Position numbers and translations under genes: made by a program
Shown here: positions 1 through 11,700 of the stretch, one piece after another
Numbering within the stretch: the stretch's first letter is position 1
Layout: each line of letters opens with the position of its first letter
NCBI GenBank assembly: GCA_018873245.2
Contig: JAEMBT020000008.1
Span: 6,531,569-6,595,568, forward strand
Reading direction: 5' to 3'
Length of the DNA stretch: 64,000 nucleotides
From: Archegozetes longisetosus
Taxonomy: Eukaryota; Arthropoda; Arachnida; Sarcoptiformes; Trhypochthoniidae
Notes under the pieces: model-generated
The model's database searches: none
What the model was told of the DNA's origin: nothing
What the model saw: only the letters and a program-made list of their open reading frames with translations

Positions 1-672
1 TCATCAATTAGTAAGATCCAAGAATTCAAGTATTTACGTCTGAATATCCCTAAATGTCGAACACGTTAAGAATGTTACAAATATTTTGATTCACTTTTGT
101 TTAATTTTAGTATTAAAATCCAGAGAAAAAGTTTGGAAAACAATAAAAGACAGACTCAAAGTTCATAACCAGCATGTTGGTCGCAAGCAGTGGTCAGTTT
201 GTTTCTATGAGACAGTAAAAGAGTTCTGGCTCTTACTGACCAATAGACTCGAACAGTTCTGCTTTGCATCAGTACAAAGTAATAGAGAATAAATTGATAC
301 AAAGGAGAAAAAGAAAAATTCAGATCAAATAAGTAATGATTGGAGTTTTGAATATGAGCATAAAAATGCATTTTTTGCTGTTTATGACGAAAAGTATATG
401 TGCATATTTTTTAAATATTTAAGAGATTAAACGCTTATATCACGTTCTTGTTATACTAGAGCTTGAGAATCGTATGCCTCTTTCATCACACATGTCATGC
501 AATTTTCAAATTAATAAGTTTTCTTCAGTTTAAACTGTTTAGCTTTTAATTTTATTATGTCTAAGACATACTTTCTTTTGTTTTTGATTTTTCATTTGTT
601 TATTGTATGAAAAATGATAAAGCAAGTAAAAGGGAAATTCTATTAACTTAAAAGATGACAAAACTTAAATAT
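1..672. other. AT-rich stretch, no gene recognised
   Basis: AT-rich DNA. A 68-codon frame at 86-292 begins at TTG and matches no family I know. Nothing else can be supported here. Confidence 0.5.
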
Positions 673-768
673 ACTTCAATTGCTTCGTATGAAGTAGAGA
701 GGATTTTCTCGAAATTTTAGAGAATATTTGAGGACCGTAAACATAAGTCTACAATCGAGAACTTGTGA
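673..768 (+). mobile_element. hAT transposase C-terminal relic
   Basis: A short frame reads as the C-terminal dimerisation region of hAT transposases: a TSIASYEVERIFSKF block, one in-frame stop, then a DRKHKSTIENL block. This matches the family pattern of Ser-x-x-x-E-R-x-F-S followed by D/K-R-x-x-x-x-E-N-L. No other part of a transposase was found beside it, and no terminal repeats were identified, so it is a fragment. A second hAT C-terminus on the opposite strand lies at the right edge of the window. The call rests on motif recognition only. Confidence 0.5.
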
Positions 769-1182
769 ATGTATATATTTAATAACAGTATTCCGTTCTT
801 AATTCGCATAACATCTGATTTATAAATTGATTTTTAAGTGCATATTCAACATGTATTTGGCACTTTTATGCGTTTACGTGCGCGAATAATTATTTTATTA
901 GTGCATATAATACTGATCTTTACAAATAAGTAATCACAATATTTAAGGAAGATAACTGTTATACCGAATTACTTATGTTTAAATAAACTTATGTTTAACT
1001 AAATATTGTTAAATTCTATTCATGAAAGATTCGCTATCATCTGATAAGTGATTCGAGTGTAGGATAAGTCAGAAATAATTACTTCAATAATACTAAATTA
1101 TAGAACATTAATCTCCAGGTTTTTTTTCGGTCACTACACTGGGTAGCAATAAATAATAATTATTAAAGAATAATTCAATACT

Positions 1183-1223
1183 ATTGTGAGATCAAAAACA
1201 GATCTATGTTTTCGATCTCACAA
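1183..1223. repeat. 41-bp near-perfect palindrome
   Basis: The left end TTGTGAGATC and the right end GATCTCACAA are exact inverted copies, and the AAAACA/TGTTTT blocks between them also pair around a central AGATCT. Only a few positions fail to pair. It is not inside a recognised gene. It could form a hairpin or mark the middle of a small inverted-repeat element. Confidence 0.7.
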
Positions 1224-1289
1224 GTATTCAGGTCATTTAACCAATGCCCTACTTCTTGCCCATCATTGTAGCCTAAGGGCACAAACTGA

Positions 1290-1760
1290 CCACTGGATGT
1301 AGGACAGGGTTGTTTGTGTCCTCTTTTCTTTAAATACAAATTCTAAAGAAAATGTTCTAGAAGAGTAACGAGGTCACCAACGTGTCCTCAATTAGTAGTT
1401 GGTCAGTTAGTGACCAACAATAGATATTTCTAGAAAATTTTCCATTGATACGTCAATAGCTCTTGGTCCTATATAAAGGAGTGAAGACATTCTTACTCTT
1501 CACTTCCCAACTCTTAAGGCTAGAGTGATCTCCGAGAGTAATCAACCTCTACAGTAATAGTGGATATTCAAATCCAAACTTTTCAATACTCAAATCTTTT
1601 AATTTGTATAAACCTTTCTTTTCATAAATAAACTTTTGATTTTCTTTAAAACTGTGTGTAAGTTTAAATTGTCGAACTCAGCAGAGAACAAATTCAAATA
1701 AAACCTCTGCAATAATATTCTAGTTTGTTTAACTATCATTCCTCCCATTCCCTAACACTC
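1290..1760 (+). promoter_or_regulatory. TATA-bearing segment, possible LTR-like fossil
   Basis: A strong TATA motif (CCTATATAAAGG, about 1468-1479) is followed about 150-200 bp later by AATAAA-type signals and a GT-rich stretch, with no coding region attached. This promoter-then-polyA arrangement is what a lone long terminal repeat looks like. No second copy, target-site duplication or internal region was found, so the LTR reading is weak and an ordinary non-coding promoter is equally possible. Confidence 0.2.
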
Positions 1761-1904
1761 ATAATAATTTCAATCCCAACAAATATCGAGGATTTCGTGT
1801 TTGTAATCTTTTCTACTTTTACAATAGTTTCAAAACAAATACTCATTCATGAAATGTTTTTATAAAGAGCGAATGTCAAAGTATTATGTAGAAAATACGT
1901 ACTT

Positions 1905-2208
1905 TTAACAATCAAAAATTTTATTGTTTAATTTGAATAAGAATTTGAAATTTTTAAAAACATTTGCAAACTTTGAAGAGTTTTCGTAAAATCTAAGTTT
2001 AGTTTGAATGAAATGCAAGTGAAAGTCTTCTTTAAAGCAATGTAATTCCTTTTCTTCCATCAATTGACTCAAACTCAGAGCCCAACAATCTTTTTCACTC
2101 AGAGTTTGTTCACAATCCGGACGTTTGTCTTTATCAAATGAGATCATTTCGATAGTCAAATAAAATAATTTCGAATATTTTCCCTTTAAAATATGGTCTT
2201 CTATAGAA
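1905..2208 (-). other. Alternative terminal exon 3b of RCC1-kinase gene
   Basis: A good acceptor (attttttcag-type) is followed by 101 codons in the same phase as exon 3a, so exon 2 can splice to either exon without breaking the frame. It contains LKGKYSKLFYLTIEMISF and then DKDKRPDCEQTLSEKDCW, closer to the standard kinase ending (D-P-x-x-R-P) than exon 3a. Its tail runs about 35 residues past the TKLRF block shared with exon 3a. It may be a real mutually exclusive exon or the remnant of a duplicated gene end. Confidence 0.6.
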
Positions 2209-4955
2209 CTGAAAAATGATAGAAAATGAATAACAATCAGAATTAATGTGTTTATAAGTTAAGAAAAAATATTTACAAATTTAAGTTAATATTGAACGGT
2301 GGTTGAAAGATTCTTCCTGAACTACTGAAAATTTATTGAAAATTTATTATGATAAAAATATGAAAAGATATAATTGAAGTACAATTACTCTTTGATGAAA
2401 AAGTTGAAAAGATCAGAAATTATTATTTCTAAGCTATAAAAGCGGAAAAATTCGATATAAAATATTTATAGTCGAATATCTCGAAAAGTATTCGATATAA
2501 AAAATTTTGATTTCATATTCGGAATCAGCGTTAAAAAATATTGGGGTGTTGAGTGGGGGCGGAGGACGGGGTCCCCACCTATGCATGCATTCCACTGAAG
2601 GGTTGAATTAATTGATAAATTGAAAATGTTTATTATTACAAGAGCTCAATAGAACTGCTATACAAATATGTCACGCGAAACAGTATTTTATCTATAACTT
2701 ACTTCAGATATTTATCTAAATCTAAGTTTTGTTTTTAAGAAAAACTTGTGGAAATTTTCTTCTATTGACTGTTCATTTAATGAAATTTGAGAAAAATCAA
2801 ATTCTAGTTCATTAATATACAAAGTCCACGAACTTTTTTCCCACAATATTTGATCACAGTCGGTTCTCTTGCTTTTCTTTTGTTCCATCATTTGTGATAC
2901 CATTTCATCAATTTTCAGATATTTTTCTTCCAATAACTGATCAGTTACTGAATTATTTGAAGATCTAAGAAATTGAAATAAGAATAGTTGATTAGAACAT
3001 GATTTTTCTTATCATTTTTATCTATAATACACTCACGAATTGACATCTATCTCAAAAATTTCTAGGCTAACTGAGCCTAAACTATAAATGTCTGCCTTTG
3101 TGTCATAATTCTTTCCTTGAAAAACTTCTGGTGCAATATATTTAACAGTTCCCAAACCTTGAGTATGAGTTTGTTCGTCAAACTTGTGGACCACAGCCAA
3201 ACCAAAGTCTGCTAATTTAATAAATTTTCCATTTTGTCCATAAGTGATTAAGATATTTGTAGGTTTCAAATCTCTGTGAATTATTGGAGGATTTTGTTTA
3301 TGCAAATAATTAACTGCTTTTAGTATTTCTTTGAACAATTCGCTTGAGATGTAATATTCCAGTCGAGACATTAGTTGCAGTTCTTTTCTGTGAAACTCAT
3401 TTCTCTTTTTTAGTAATATGGTCTTTAAAGTACTGAAACATAACTCCATTTGAATGTAAAGAATTTGATTATTTTCAATCCAAGAACTCTTATATTGCAC
3501 GATATGATCGCTTTGTAGTTTTGCCATCAATTTTAGTTCTTCTAGACTTTTTTTCTTGTCTTCATCAGAAAATCCTAAAAATCATAAAATTTTTTGAAAT
3601 AATTTTCATGAATTACTCGTAAAGCAAACACTACCGCTCAGTAAAATTTTTTTGACTGCATAGTATTGTTCGTCGAATAAATTGAATACTTTGTAAACTT
3701 TGCCAAAGCTTCCACTTCCAATTTGTTCCAGTTCTTTGAATTCTATTTTATATCGTGTTTTATCGTTTACAAACAATTTTGTCTCATCAGTTACATCAAT
3801 TTCTGGTGGCATCATTGGGGCACCTTGTCGTGGTTTAAGCAGAACAGCATTTGTTGCGACATTCAATTTTTTGAGCTTTTTCTCAATATCCTGTTTATTG
3901 ACGATGACTTTAGTTTTGTATGTCACTTGAAAATAATGAGCGAAAACCTCATCGAAACTCTTGAATTGCGTCTCAGTCGGAGTTTTTATAACTTCTGCTC
4001 CACATTGACCCCAAATGAAAATAATTCCTTCTTTTGATAAAGCCATTGAAATGCTATAACGCCAATGTGACGCGATGTCGATGAATGTGTTTTCACTCTT
4101 CAATTTCAACGGAGTTTCACTTTGCTGTTTGATTGTTTCATCTCCGAGTTGTCCGTATTCGTTACTACCGAACACATAAATATCGCCATCACGTGACAAC
4201 AATAAACTGTGTTCTCGAGTACAACTTATTTTCTCAAAGACTTCATTAATTTCGATAAGTTTCGGTGCATTTCTTGAGTCATCAATTCTCAACCTTTTGA
4301 AACCAAGTTGTCCAAATTTATTCCAACCCCAACTGAAAACATTTCCCTTCTTTGTTAAAGCCATTGAATGATTCCAACCACACGCAATCGCTTTAACTTT
4401 CTATCCATTGAATTCATTCACATGATATGGAATCGACACAGAAAATTCTTTATTTCCATTCCCAATCTGTCCATAAGAATTCCAACCCCACGCATAAACT
4501 TGACCGTCGATTGTCAAAACAAGTGAATGCCGAGAACCACAACAAATGTCGACAATATTTTTATTCTTCAAATATTGATTCAATTCTGGTTTATATATCT
4601 CATAATCATTTTTTCCATTCCCTAACACTCCGTAATCATTCCGACCCCAACAATAAACTTTTCCGTCAACAGTAGGCGCAATTGCATGACGAAAACCATT
4701 CTTGAAATCAACGATTCGTTTGTTGGTCAAGTTTTCATTTAGAGTCAAATTTTTCACTTCATTCGAATGACCAAATCCTAAAACTCCAAAATCATAACCA
4801 CCAAAAACATAAGTTTCGTTGTCATTTGTGACAATGATTAAATGGATTTTACTCGAATACTCAATTTCAAAAACATGAAAAAGTTTGATTTTTTTGAGGA
4901 AATCTTGATTCAATTTCAACTGTTTAGAAATTTCATATTTGTTGATTTCGTCCAT
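1905..4955 (-). CDS. RCC1-repeat / protein kinase fusion gene
   Basis: Exons: 4955-3635, 3574-3037, then either 2964-2712 or 2208-1905 as last exon (703 or 720 codons of product). The first ~385 residues carry RCC1-type propeller repeats (repeated VFGG/CWGRNDYGVLG/AWGWNSYGQIG blocks). A Ser/Thr kinase domain follows: GSGSFG loop near residue 413, AVKK lysine near 435, HRDLKPTN, DFG, and an APE motif in YIAPE. The GLGTVKYIAPE activation segment resembles eIF2-alpha-kinase/NEK-like kinases, but the family is unsettled. NEK8/NEK9 have the opposite domain order. One in-frame TAG (4403-4401, codon 185) interrupts the RCC1 part, where a paralogue at 34.5 kb has GAG, so the gene is a recent pseudogene, a null allele or a base error. 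All kinase motifs remain intact. Confidence 0.8.
2430..2545 (+). repeat. Dispersed repeat copy 1 (AT-rich, ~115 bp)
   Basis: A stretch running from gcggaaaaattcgatataaa to ttcggaatcagcgttaaaaa is found again, in the same orientation and about 90% alike by eye, at 51440-51552. It lies between the two alternative last exons of the RCC1-kinase gene. It carries internal ATTCGATAT repeats. Family unknown. Confidence 0.7.
2712..2964 (-). other. Terminal exon 3a of RCC1-kinase gene
   Basis: An acceptor (ttcttag) precedes 84 codons including the stop. The first base completes the TC split codon left by exon 2. It encodes the end of the kinase C-lobe with the block KSKRTDCDQILWEKSSW, equivalent to the conserved Arg-bearing helix near the end of kinase domains, and ends TKLRFR-stop. 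It is homologous to the exon at 2208-1905, with the shared pattern K-x-R-x-D-C-x-Q-x-L-x-E-K-x-x-W. Confidence 0.7.
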
Positions 4956-5755
4956 TTTCGCGATTGCACAAAATTTTCTCTCATGGAAACGAAAATTTTT
5001 ATCGCACTCAAACTAAGAAAATTATCTTATCTCTGTCAGAGTTGCTGGCTGTACTCATTTTGAAGGATCGCTGTTGATCCAACCTTTCAATACAAATTTT
5101 CAATCTAATTCACATTAAAATGTATATCAATCAAAAACAGTTTCTACTTTACTTAATAAAAATTTACATTAGAATACATTAAGACCAATAGAAGAGGACA
5201 TTGTTATTGATGAAGATGCAAATACTAGCACTCCAGTTGTTGATCGTTTTCTAACTTTACTATCAATAAAAAAAGAATTGACCTCTGATCGATTTAAATG
5301 AATAAAATTTATTTGATTGCGACTAATAGTTATACAGTAGACATCAATTCATTTAATATTTACTGTCAATTATAAGGCAATTAAAAAATATCAAATTATA
5401 GAATGGAATCAATGGAGTCAAATGAAACAAAATGAAATTATATTCAATTATAACTTTCTTCTGGTTTTTAGTGAACAATAATGACAACGAAAAGAGTTAT
5501 AATTAATGCGCGAAAAGCACACAAATCAAAGAAAAGTTAATTATGAAAAATATTTAAATTGATGAAAGTTTTATAACTTTTTGTTCAAAACTACGATCTC
5601 TTGTGGACAAAACGAGAAAAGAATTATTAATCAAATAAAAATTATACAATCATTTTAATGAAAATTATCGTTATTTTAAAATCTTGTCATCAAATTCGTA
5701 TAACAACCATAAGCGAAATCTTCATAAATCAATGCATTTCGATGAATTACTAAAC
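4956..5755. other. Intergenic, no gene recognised
   Basis: Lies between the start of the RCC1-kinase gene and the 3' end of HCF, both on the minus strand. AT-rich, and presumably holds the RCC1-kinase promoter and the HCF 3' UTR. No convincing motif was seen. Confidence 0.5.
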
Positions 5756-8700
5756 TTATTGTGCGTTGCGATGATCGGTGTCTGATTTAGAACGTTTCGC
5801 GTTTGCCGAACTAAAAACAAAAAAGTTAAGGTTTAATAAATCACTAGAGAGACCATAAAGTCTGGCTTCACTACAGAACTGGCATTCTATTATTGTAAAT
5901 CTCGCTCAAAATCTATAACTTATTCCAAAGCGACTCATCTCGTGCTTAAAATTAGGAAAGTTAAGCACAGCTTCAAACAAAATCAAAATTAAATCCTAAT
6001 CAAAACGTGATTTTTTAGGAAGTGAAACCAGTCAACTGAATGAAACACTTACTGATCAGTTGCAGATGAAGGCGTTGATCTTTTGACAGTAGGTTTAGCG
6101 GCAGGCGTGGCGTTGGCCGTGTCCTGCAACCACCTCACTTGAGTCGCTGGTCCGTAACCTTTTTCATTGCGAGCCGCAATTCGGAAAATGATGGCCGGCT
6201 TTGTTGTAGTGTCGATATGAGCGGTCGCCAAATGTACATTACCGACAGTACACGATGCCTGTCGTCCACAATATACTCTTACGAACGCCAATTGGTTTGG
6301 ATTTGACGTAACTGTTTGTTGTCCACCAGTTGTGGCCGATTTGACGGCCAAATAGACTGAATATTCTGTGATTTCTCCTGATGTGAATTGTGGTGCTTCC
6401 CACGACAGGTGTGCGCCTTCAGAACTCTACTCAAGTCAAAAGTTTTATTAGTTCAAATCTCATTAGATCACAAGCAGAATAAGAGCCTAAAAGATGAGAA
6501 CAAAGCCAAAAAAGAAAATAATTCAAGTGAATCAAAAATTGAAACCTTTGTTATTTTGATAGCTGACGGTGCGCCCGGGTATCCGGGTAGACATGTCTTA
6601 AAAGCTGATATTTCACTCCATGGCCCACGACCGCATGCATTAACAGCTGCGACACGCAGTTTATAAGCAGTTCCAGGCTCGAGCTCGGCTTTGATCATAT
6701 GTGTATAATTGGGGACTGTATTGGAGTCGAAGTCTGCTTCCGGATCTCGCTTCTCAACGCTATCCGGTGTCATCATAAAGCTTTGAACAGTGCATTGATT
6801 TGACTTAAAGATTCCGACATCAAACCATTGATTTTTATTCTTAAGCGGCTGTTTGACAACTACTGGTTTCGAAGCTGGAACTTGTGCTCCACTGCCATTT
6901 GATACTGCGGTAGAGATCGCCGCCGAAGCCAGAGTTGCCAACGGGTCAGTATCGGCCGTTGATTCGGTTTTAACAGCTGATGGCGGGTCAGGATCGTCAG
7001 ACAGCATCTGCAGAGGAGGAGCGGCTCCGGGCATCTCAACTTTCATACCTTCAATTGAAAAACTTTTAATCAAATTCTTAAACAATCAAAATTGAATGCC
7101 TTACCACTCGATGCAGGAGTAGCGCTTCCCTGTCCTAATAATGCAGACTCCAGAGTAGATTTTGTTGGTTTTGAAGCTACTGATGATTGACTACTGTCTG
7201 TAGGATTAGAGGCATCAGCTTCTTCTTCATCGTCCGCGCCGTCCATTTGTGGAATCTTTTTAGGAGTTGTGGCTTCATTCTTGATATCTGCAACCGCAGC
7301 CGTGGGTAATGTTGTAGAAGGTTTTGAAATGATAGTAGCGGTCGATGGTGTCAAAGTAGTAGACGTTCCTGGTGCTGATGAAAGGAAGACAACGCGCTGA
7401 CCAGCAGCGTTAGTCGTGGTTCCGGCACCCGCTTGTACTATACGAACACCTGCCGGTAATGTGGTTCCGGGCGCTAACACTATTTTTGGAGTTCCTCCAC
7501 CTCCGATTCCTCCTTTTAATGCTGAGGCCGGTATTGTTATTGTTTTAGTGCCACCTGATTCAAAGTTTCAATTACAACATAAGATATTAATTTTTTTAGT
7601 CGTGAATCATTTGCTGAAAAAATGGGCAATTTACTACTTTTATAGCATTCACTTATACCGTTCTTATAGTTAAACGATCTAATACTGAGTAAGTTTAATG
7701 TCAAATCTTTCTCAGACTTAGCTATATTCAAATAAAAGCTTCATCTAGAATAACACTAACGATCGATTTAATTAAAACTGAAAAATTATCTCCAAAGTCA
7801 TAATTAAACTAATAACTATTAGATTATTGTTTAATTGAAGGCTAATTTGAAAAGAAATTCATGAATTTTTTTAAAATCAGTCTGACATTAAAATATTAGT
7901 CTTTATTTGAAGAGCTAATCAAATAAAAAATTATTTAATACCAGTTCCAGTGGCCGACTGTAACAACGAAGATGGCAATTGAAGAGTGAATGGTTGACCT
8001 GTTTGCTGTTGCCCACCCTGACCACCAATAATGACAGTCTGTGGCTGTTGGCCGGTCCCTCCCTGTTGCGGTGTCTGAACCACAATCATTTTGACGCCTT
8101 GAGGTCCGGTTACAATCTTGGCCGGAGTTGCTTGAGGTGTCGTTTTTGGTGTTGTGATCATTACTGTCTTTGGAGTACTATCTGTTCCTGAAGTATATCA
8201 AAGAGAATTTCAATTGTCAAAAATTCCATGAATTGAAAGCTGATTATAATACCTGAAACTACAGAAGATGATGATATGGTTCCCTGTTTTGCCATTGTTA
8301 GGACACTACTTGGAAGCGTTTTAAGAACAGTTGTTAATACTTTTTGTCCACTGACAGTAGTTGCAATTTGACCACTGGTCACATTAGCACCAGTGGTCGC
8401 GATTTGATACACTTGTTGAGATTGTGGGGTTTGTATTATAGTAGGCGTTCCCGCCTTCTGTCCAGTTTGTGTGGCCACCAATTTGACCACTTGTCCAGCA
8501 GGTATACCTTTAGTTCCGGCAGGCGCTAACGTCAGTCCTTGTGGTGTCTTAACCAAAGTCATAAGCTGTGGCTGACCTGTACCGGTCTGTCCCGCTTTCT
8601 GTACGAATATTTGTTTTGTTCCAACGGGTGTTTGTCCGCCAGGCGTTATAAGTCTAATGGCTTGTTGTCCAGGAGCAGCGCTTGTCGCCAATTTGATGGT

Positions 8701-11700
8701 TTGTCCACCAGCTGTTTGGAGCAATTGTTGAGGATTTATAACTCGAACAGTCGCTTGTTGTGGTAATGGCGTTGTTGGTGTTGATGTCGGTTGAACGGTT
8801 GGAGTAGCCATCTTTTGCGTGGCAGCCGCAGCAGCTGCCAATGCTGCCATTCCTGACATCTGACCTGATGGTGAACTTGCTATCGGTGTGGCTTGAGATG
8901 AAACTGGTTGTGGCGTAGGCTATAGTCAAAAATTAAAATTCATAATTAAATAATTATAACTTTCACTTTTCAATAGATTCGAAATTCCACTTGAAAATAT
9001 AGCTACTAGGACACTGTATTTACCGATGATTTTGGCTGTTGAACAACTTTGGGTGTTGCGATTGGCAACACAGCGGGTGGGGTGGCAGCAACTGGCGTTT
9101 TGGCCAATGGAATACCAGGTGGATGAGCGCCAGCGCCTGATTGCGATTGTTGGTTAGGGGGTATGTCGTACTTCTGTATTTGAAGTAAATAGCAGTCAGC
9201 TGTCGGCACAGCGCCCCAACAGATCTCTAACGTATTAGTCGCTGCTCTGACCAATTGGACTCTTGATGGAGGCGTTGGCTTTTCAGTCTCTAAGTACCAC
9301 AAGTCTTTACAGCAAACCTGATTATTCCAGGCTTTACGATACCCATCACGACCTGACCAGACATAGAGCCTTGTACTGATGGCAACTGCACAATGACCAG
9401 CTCTGGCGCGCGGAACAGAGTCGTCAAACGATTCGTTAGTGATGAATTCCCAAGTCATCGTCTCCAAATTCAGTGCTGCCAAAGTGTTGGTGCACTTCCA
9501 CTCTTTCTCTTGAACACTACCACCTGTTTTGGCATCATTTTCACAGACCAATGGAACCCAACCACCGAAGACATACATGCGATTATTGATGAGAGTCGCC
9601 GAATGAAGAGATCGTGGAAGAGGTGGTATTCCTAATAAATTGAAGATAGAAAAAAATCATCTGACTTGAAAACTGATTTTTCAACTACTCTTACCATTGA
9701 CTATTGGTTTAGTCCATGTCATTGAGTCAATATCTAGGAGCCAAAGGTCTCCGAGACGACAACCGCTCATTCCTCCATATATGATAAGCTTTGAATTTTT
9801 GCCATCTGGACTGGCATAAGCGACTGCTGTATGAGATTCACGCGGAGGTGGAGGAGTTCCGAAAGTTGATGGAAGTTCCCATTGCATCACATTAGAATAG
9901 GGACGCATTTCCAGTACAAATAAGTCATTCAAATATCTATTAATTTATCACAAAACAGAAAATAGGTTTCAGAATGCTTTTATGACAATTAACAAAACTT
10001 AAACTAATTTTTACTCTAAAGAATCTAATAGTTTACTATTGATAAATGAATGCAAACCTTGGAATATTATTTTTCGGGTCATCACTATCATTTGCAAGTC
10101 CACCAAACAGAAAGACCCGATTCCCGATAAGTGTAAACGAGTGTCCCAATCGAGGACACGGATAATTGCCGCCATTTTTGGGCGGTCTTGGCTTCAGTCG
10201 TTTCCATTCCCAGCGCGATGCCTGCAATTCGTATAATTCGTTGCTATATTTTCCGTACTCAACCATTCCTCCGAACACCAGTAGTCGCGTTCCATCACAT
10301 ACAAATCCATAGGCAGCGCAGCCAGGAGGGATATCACCCTTGACTGAGGGCACGAACCATTGATTTGTTGCTATAAACAAAAATAGCAATTCAAGTTATA
10401 AAAACCTAATTATTATTTATTTTCACTGTTTTAATCATTCACATTCGTCATACTATCAAAAGTAATTGATTGGCTTTTGTAAGAAAATATGTCAAAGATT
10501 ATTAGACTAAAAATTAAACTTTGGTTAAAATAAGACTACATGAAAAGTATACACTGAATAAATCAATCAGCTTCGAAATCAAATTACATAAAAGTTTCTA
10601 ACTTTTATGTAAATTAGTTAATAGAACGCTAATTAGAGATACCCAATTGAAACATGTCTTCACATCTAAAATGAGGAAAATCTTTTCAAACTTTATGGAA
10701 ATTACTTAAATATAAAAGAAAAGTAATCTTTGGGATAAACCAATACCTTAAGGACTCAACAGAGATAATTCTACTTTTTTGTGAGCAAGATTTCAAATTA
10801 TTCGATTGAGTGACTGGTAAGTGAACATATTGGCAGAGGCTGTTATTGTTTTTGAGTTAAGGCAGAAGAGAAAATCAATTCTATATAAGATAAAAATAGT
10901 ATTCTGACAAAACAACATGTAGACTCCAGTGACCAAAAGTAGCACTTCAAACTATTTCTAGTGGACTTATTACAACTTTAGTCCTTAGACAATTTCATGT
11001 CTATTTATCGAGTTATGTATTTTATGGCTCTTAATTAGATTGACATTAAGTGCTTTTTTCTGTTTTAGTATATCTTTTATAATATGTCTACTTAAGAGAC
11101 ACCAAACCTCAGATAAATTAACTGATAACTTCTACTAACTAGAAAACTTATATCTTCATAAAGATATCCAATAATTGTTTTCTTAAACCAAATTCAGAGT
11201 TTAGGCAGATATCCATCAATTTTGAACATCTATTAAAATGCTATTTAAAAATGTTGATCACACAATTCGATCAAATACTAATCTGATTTGCAAGGATAGA
11301 ATGACAACGTGACATCAAAATTGAAAGTCATTTTTTTTTTCAGGAGAAAAATTCGTTCCAAAAGCCTGCATCTCGACTGTTTTGCCATTTTTATCAGTGA
11401 TATTGAGTTCAATGCCTCGACTAATGCGAGTTTTATAACTTTTCTCAGAGCATAATAATTGTTCCCAAGTTTGAAAACTGTTTACTCATCTCTCACTCTC
11501 CTCTTCCACTCAGTACAACATATACTTCTGTCATACGGTCCAATTGATGGGATAAGTAATCTCAATAAGCTTTTGCTACAGATAGTGTTGTATTGACTCC
11601 CTAGAGGTCTGAGAGGACTTTAATGAGAAATCTAACAAAATATTTGGCTTGCATCCGAATTTTCGAACCGAAGATACTTTAAAGAACTGGAAAATTCCTT

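Noticed and set aside
3700-4037. Two overlapping plus-strand frames inside the RCC1-kinase gene
   Set aside because: Antisense shadows of the RCC1/kinase exon; Phe/Ser-rich with no family resemblance.
1905-4955. Calling the RCC1-kinase gene NEK8 or NEK9
   Set aside because: Domain order is reversed and the activation segment differs, so a gene symbol would overstate what the sequence shows.
6049-6351. HCF C-terminus ending at the TAA at 6049-6051
   Set aside because: The stop overlaps a strong GTAAGT donor, and splicing to 5810 recovers the conserved basic tail and a CDS length divisible by three.
7979-8766. Plus-strand frames across HCF exons 5 and 6
   Set aside because: Antisense shadows of the Gln/Thr/Gly-rich middle of HCF.
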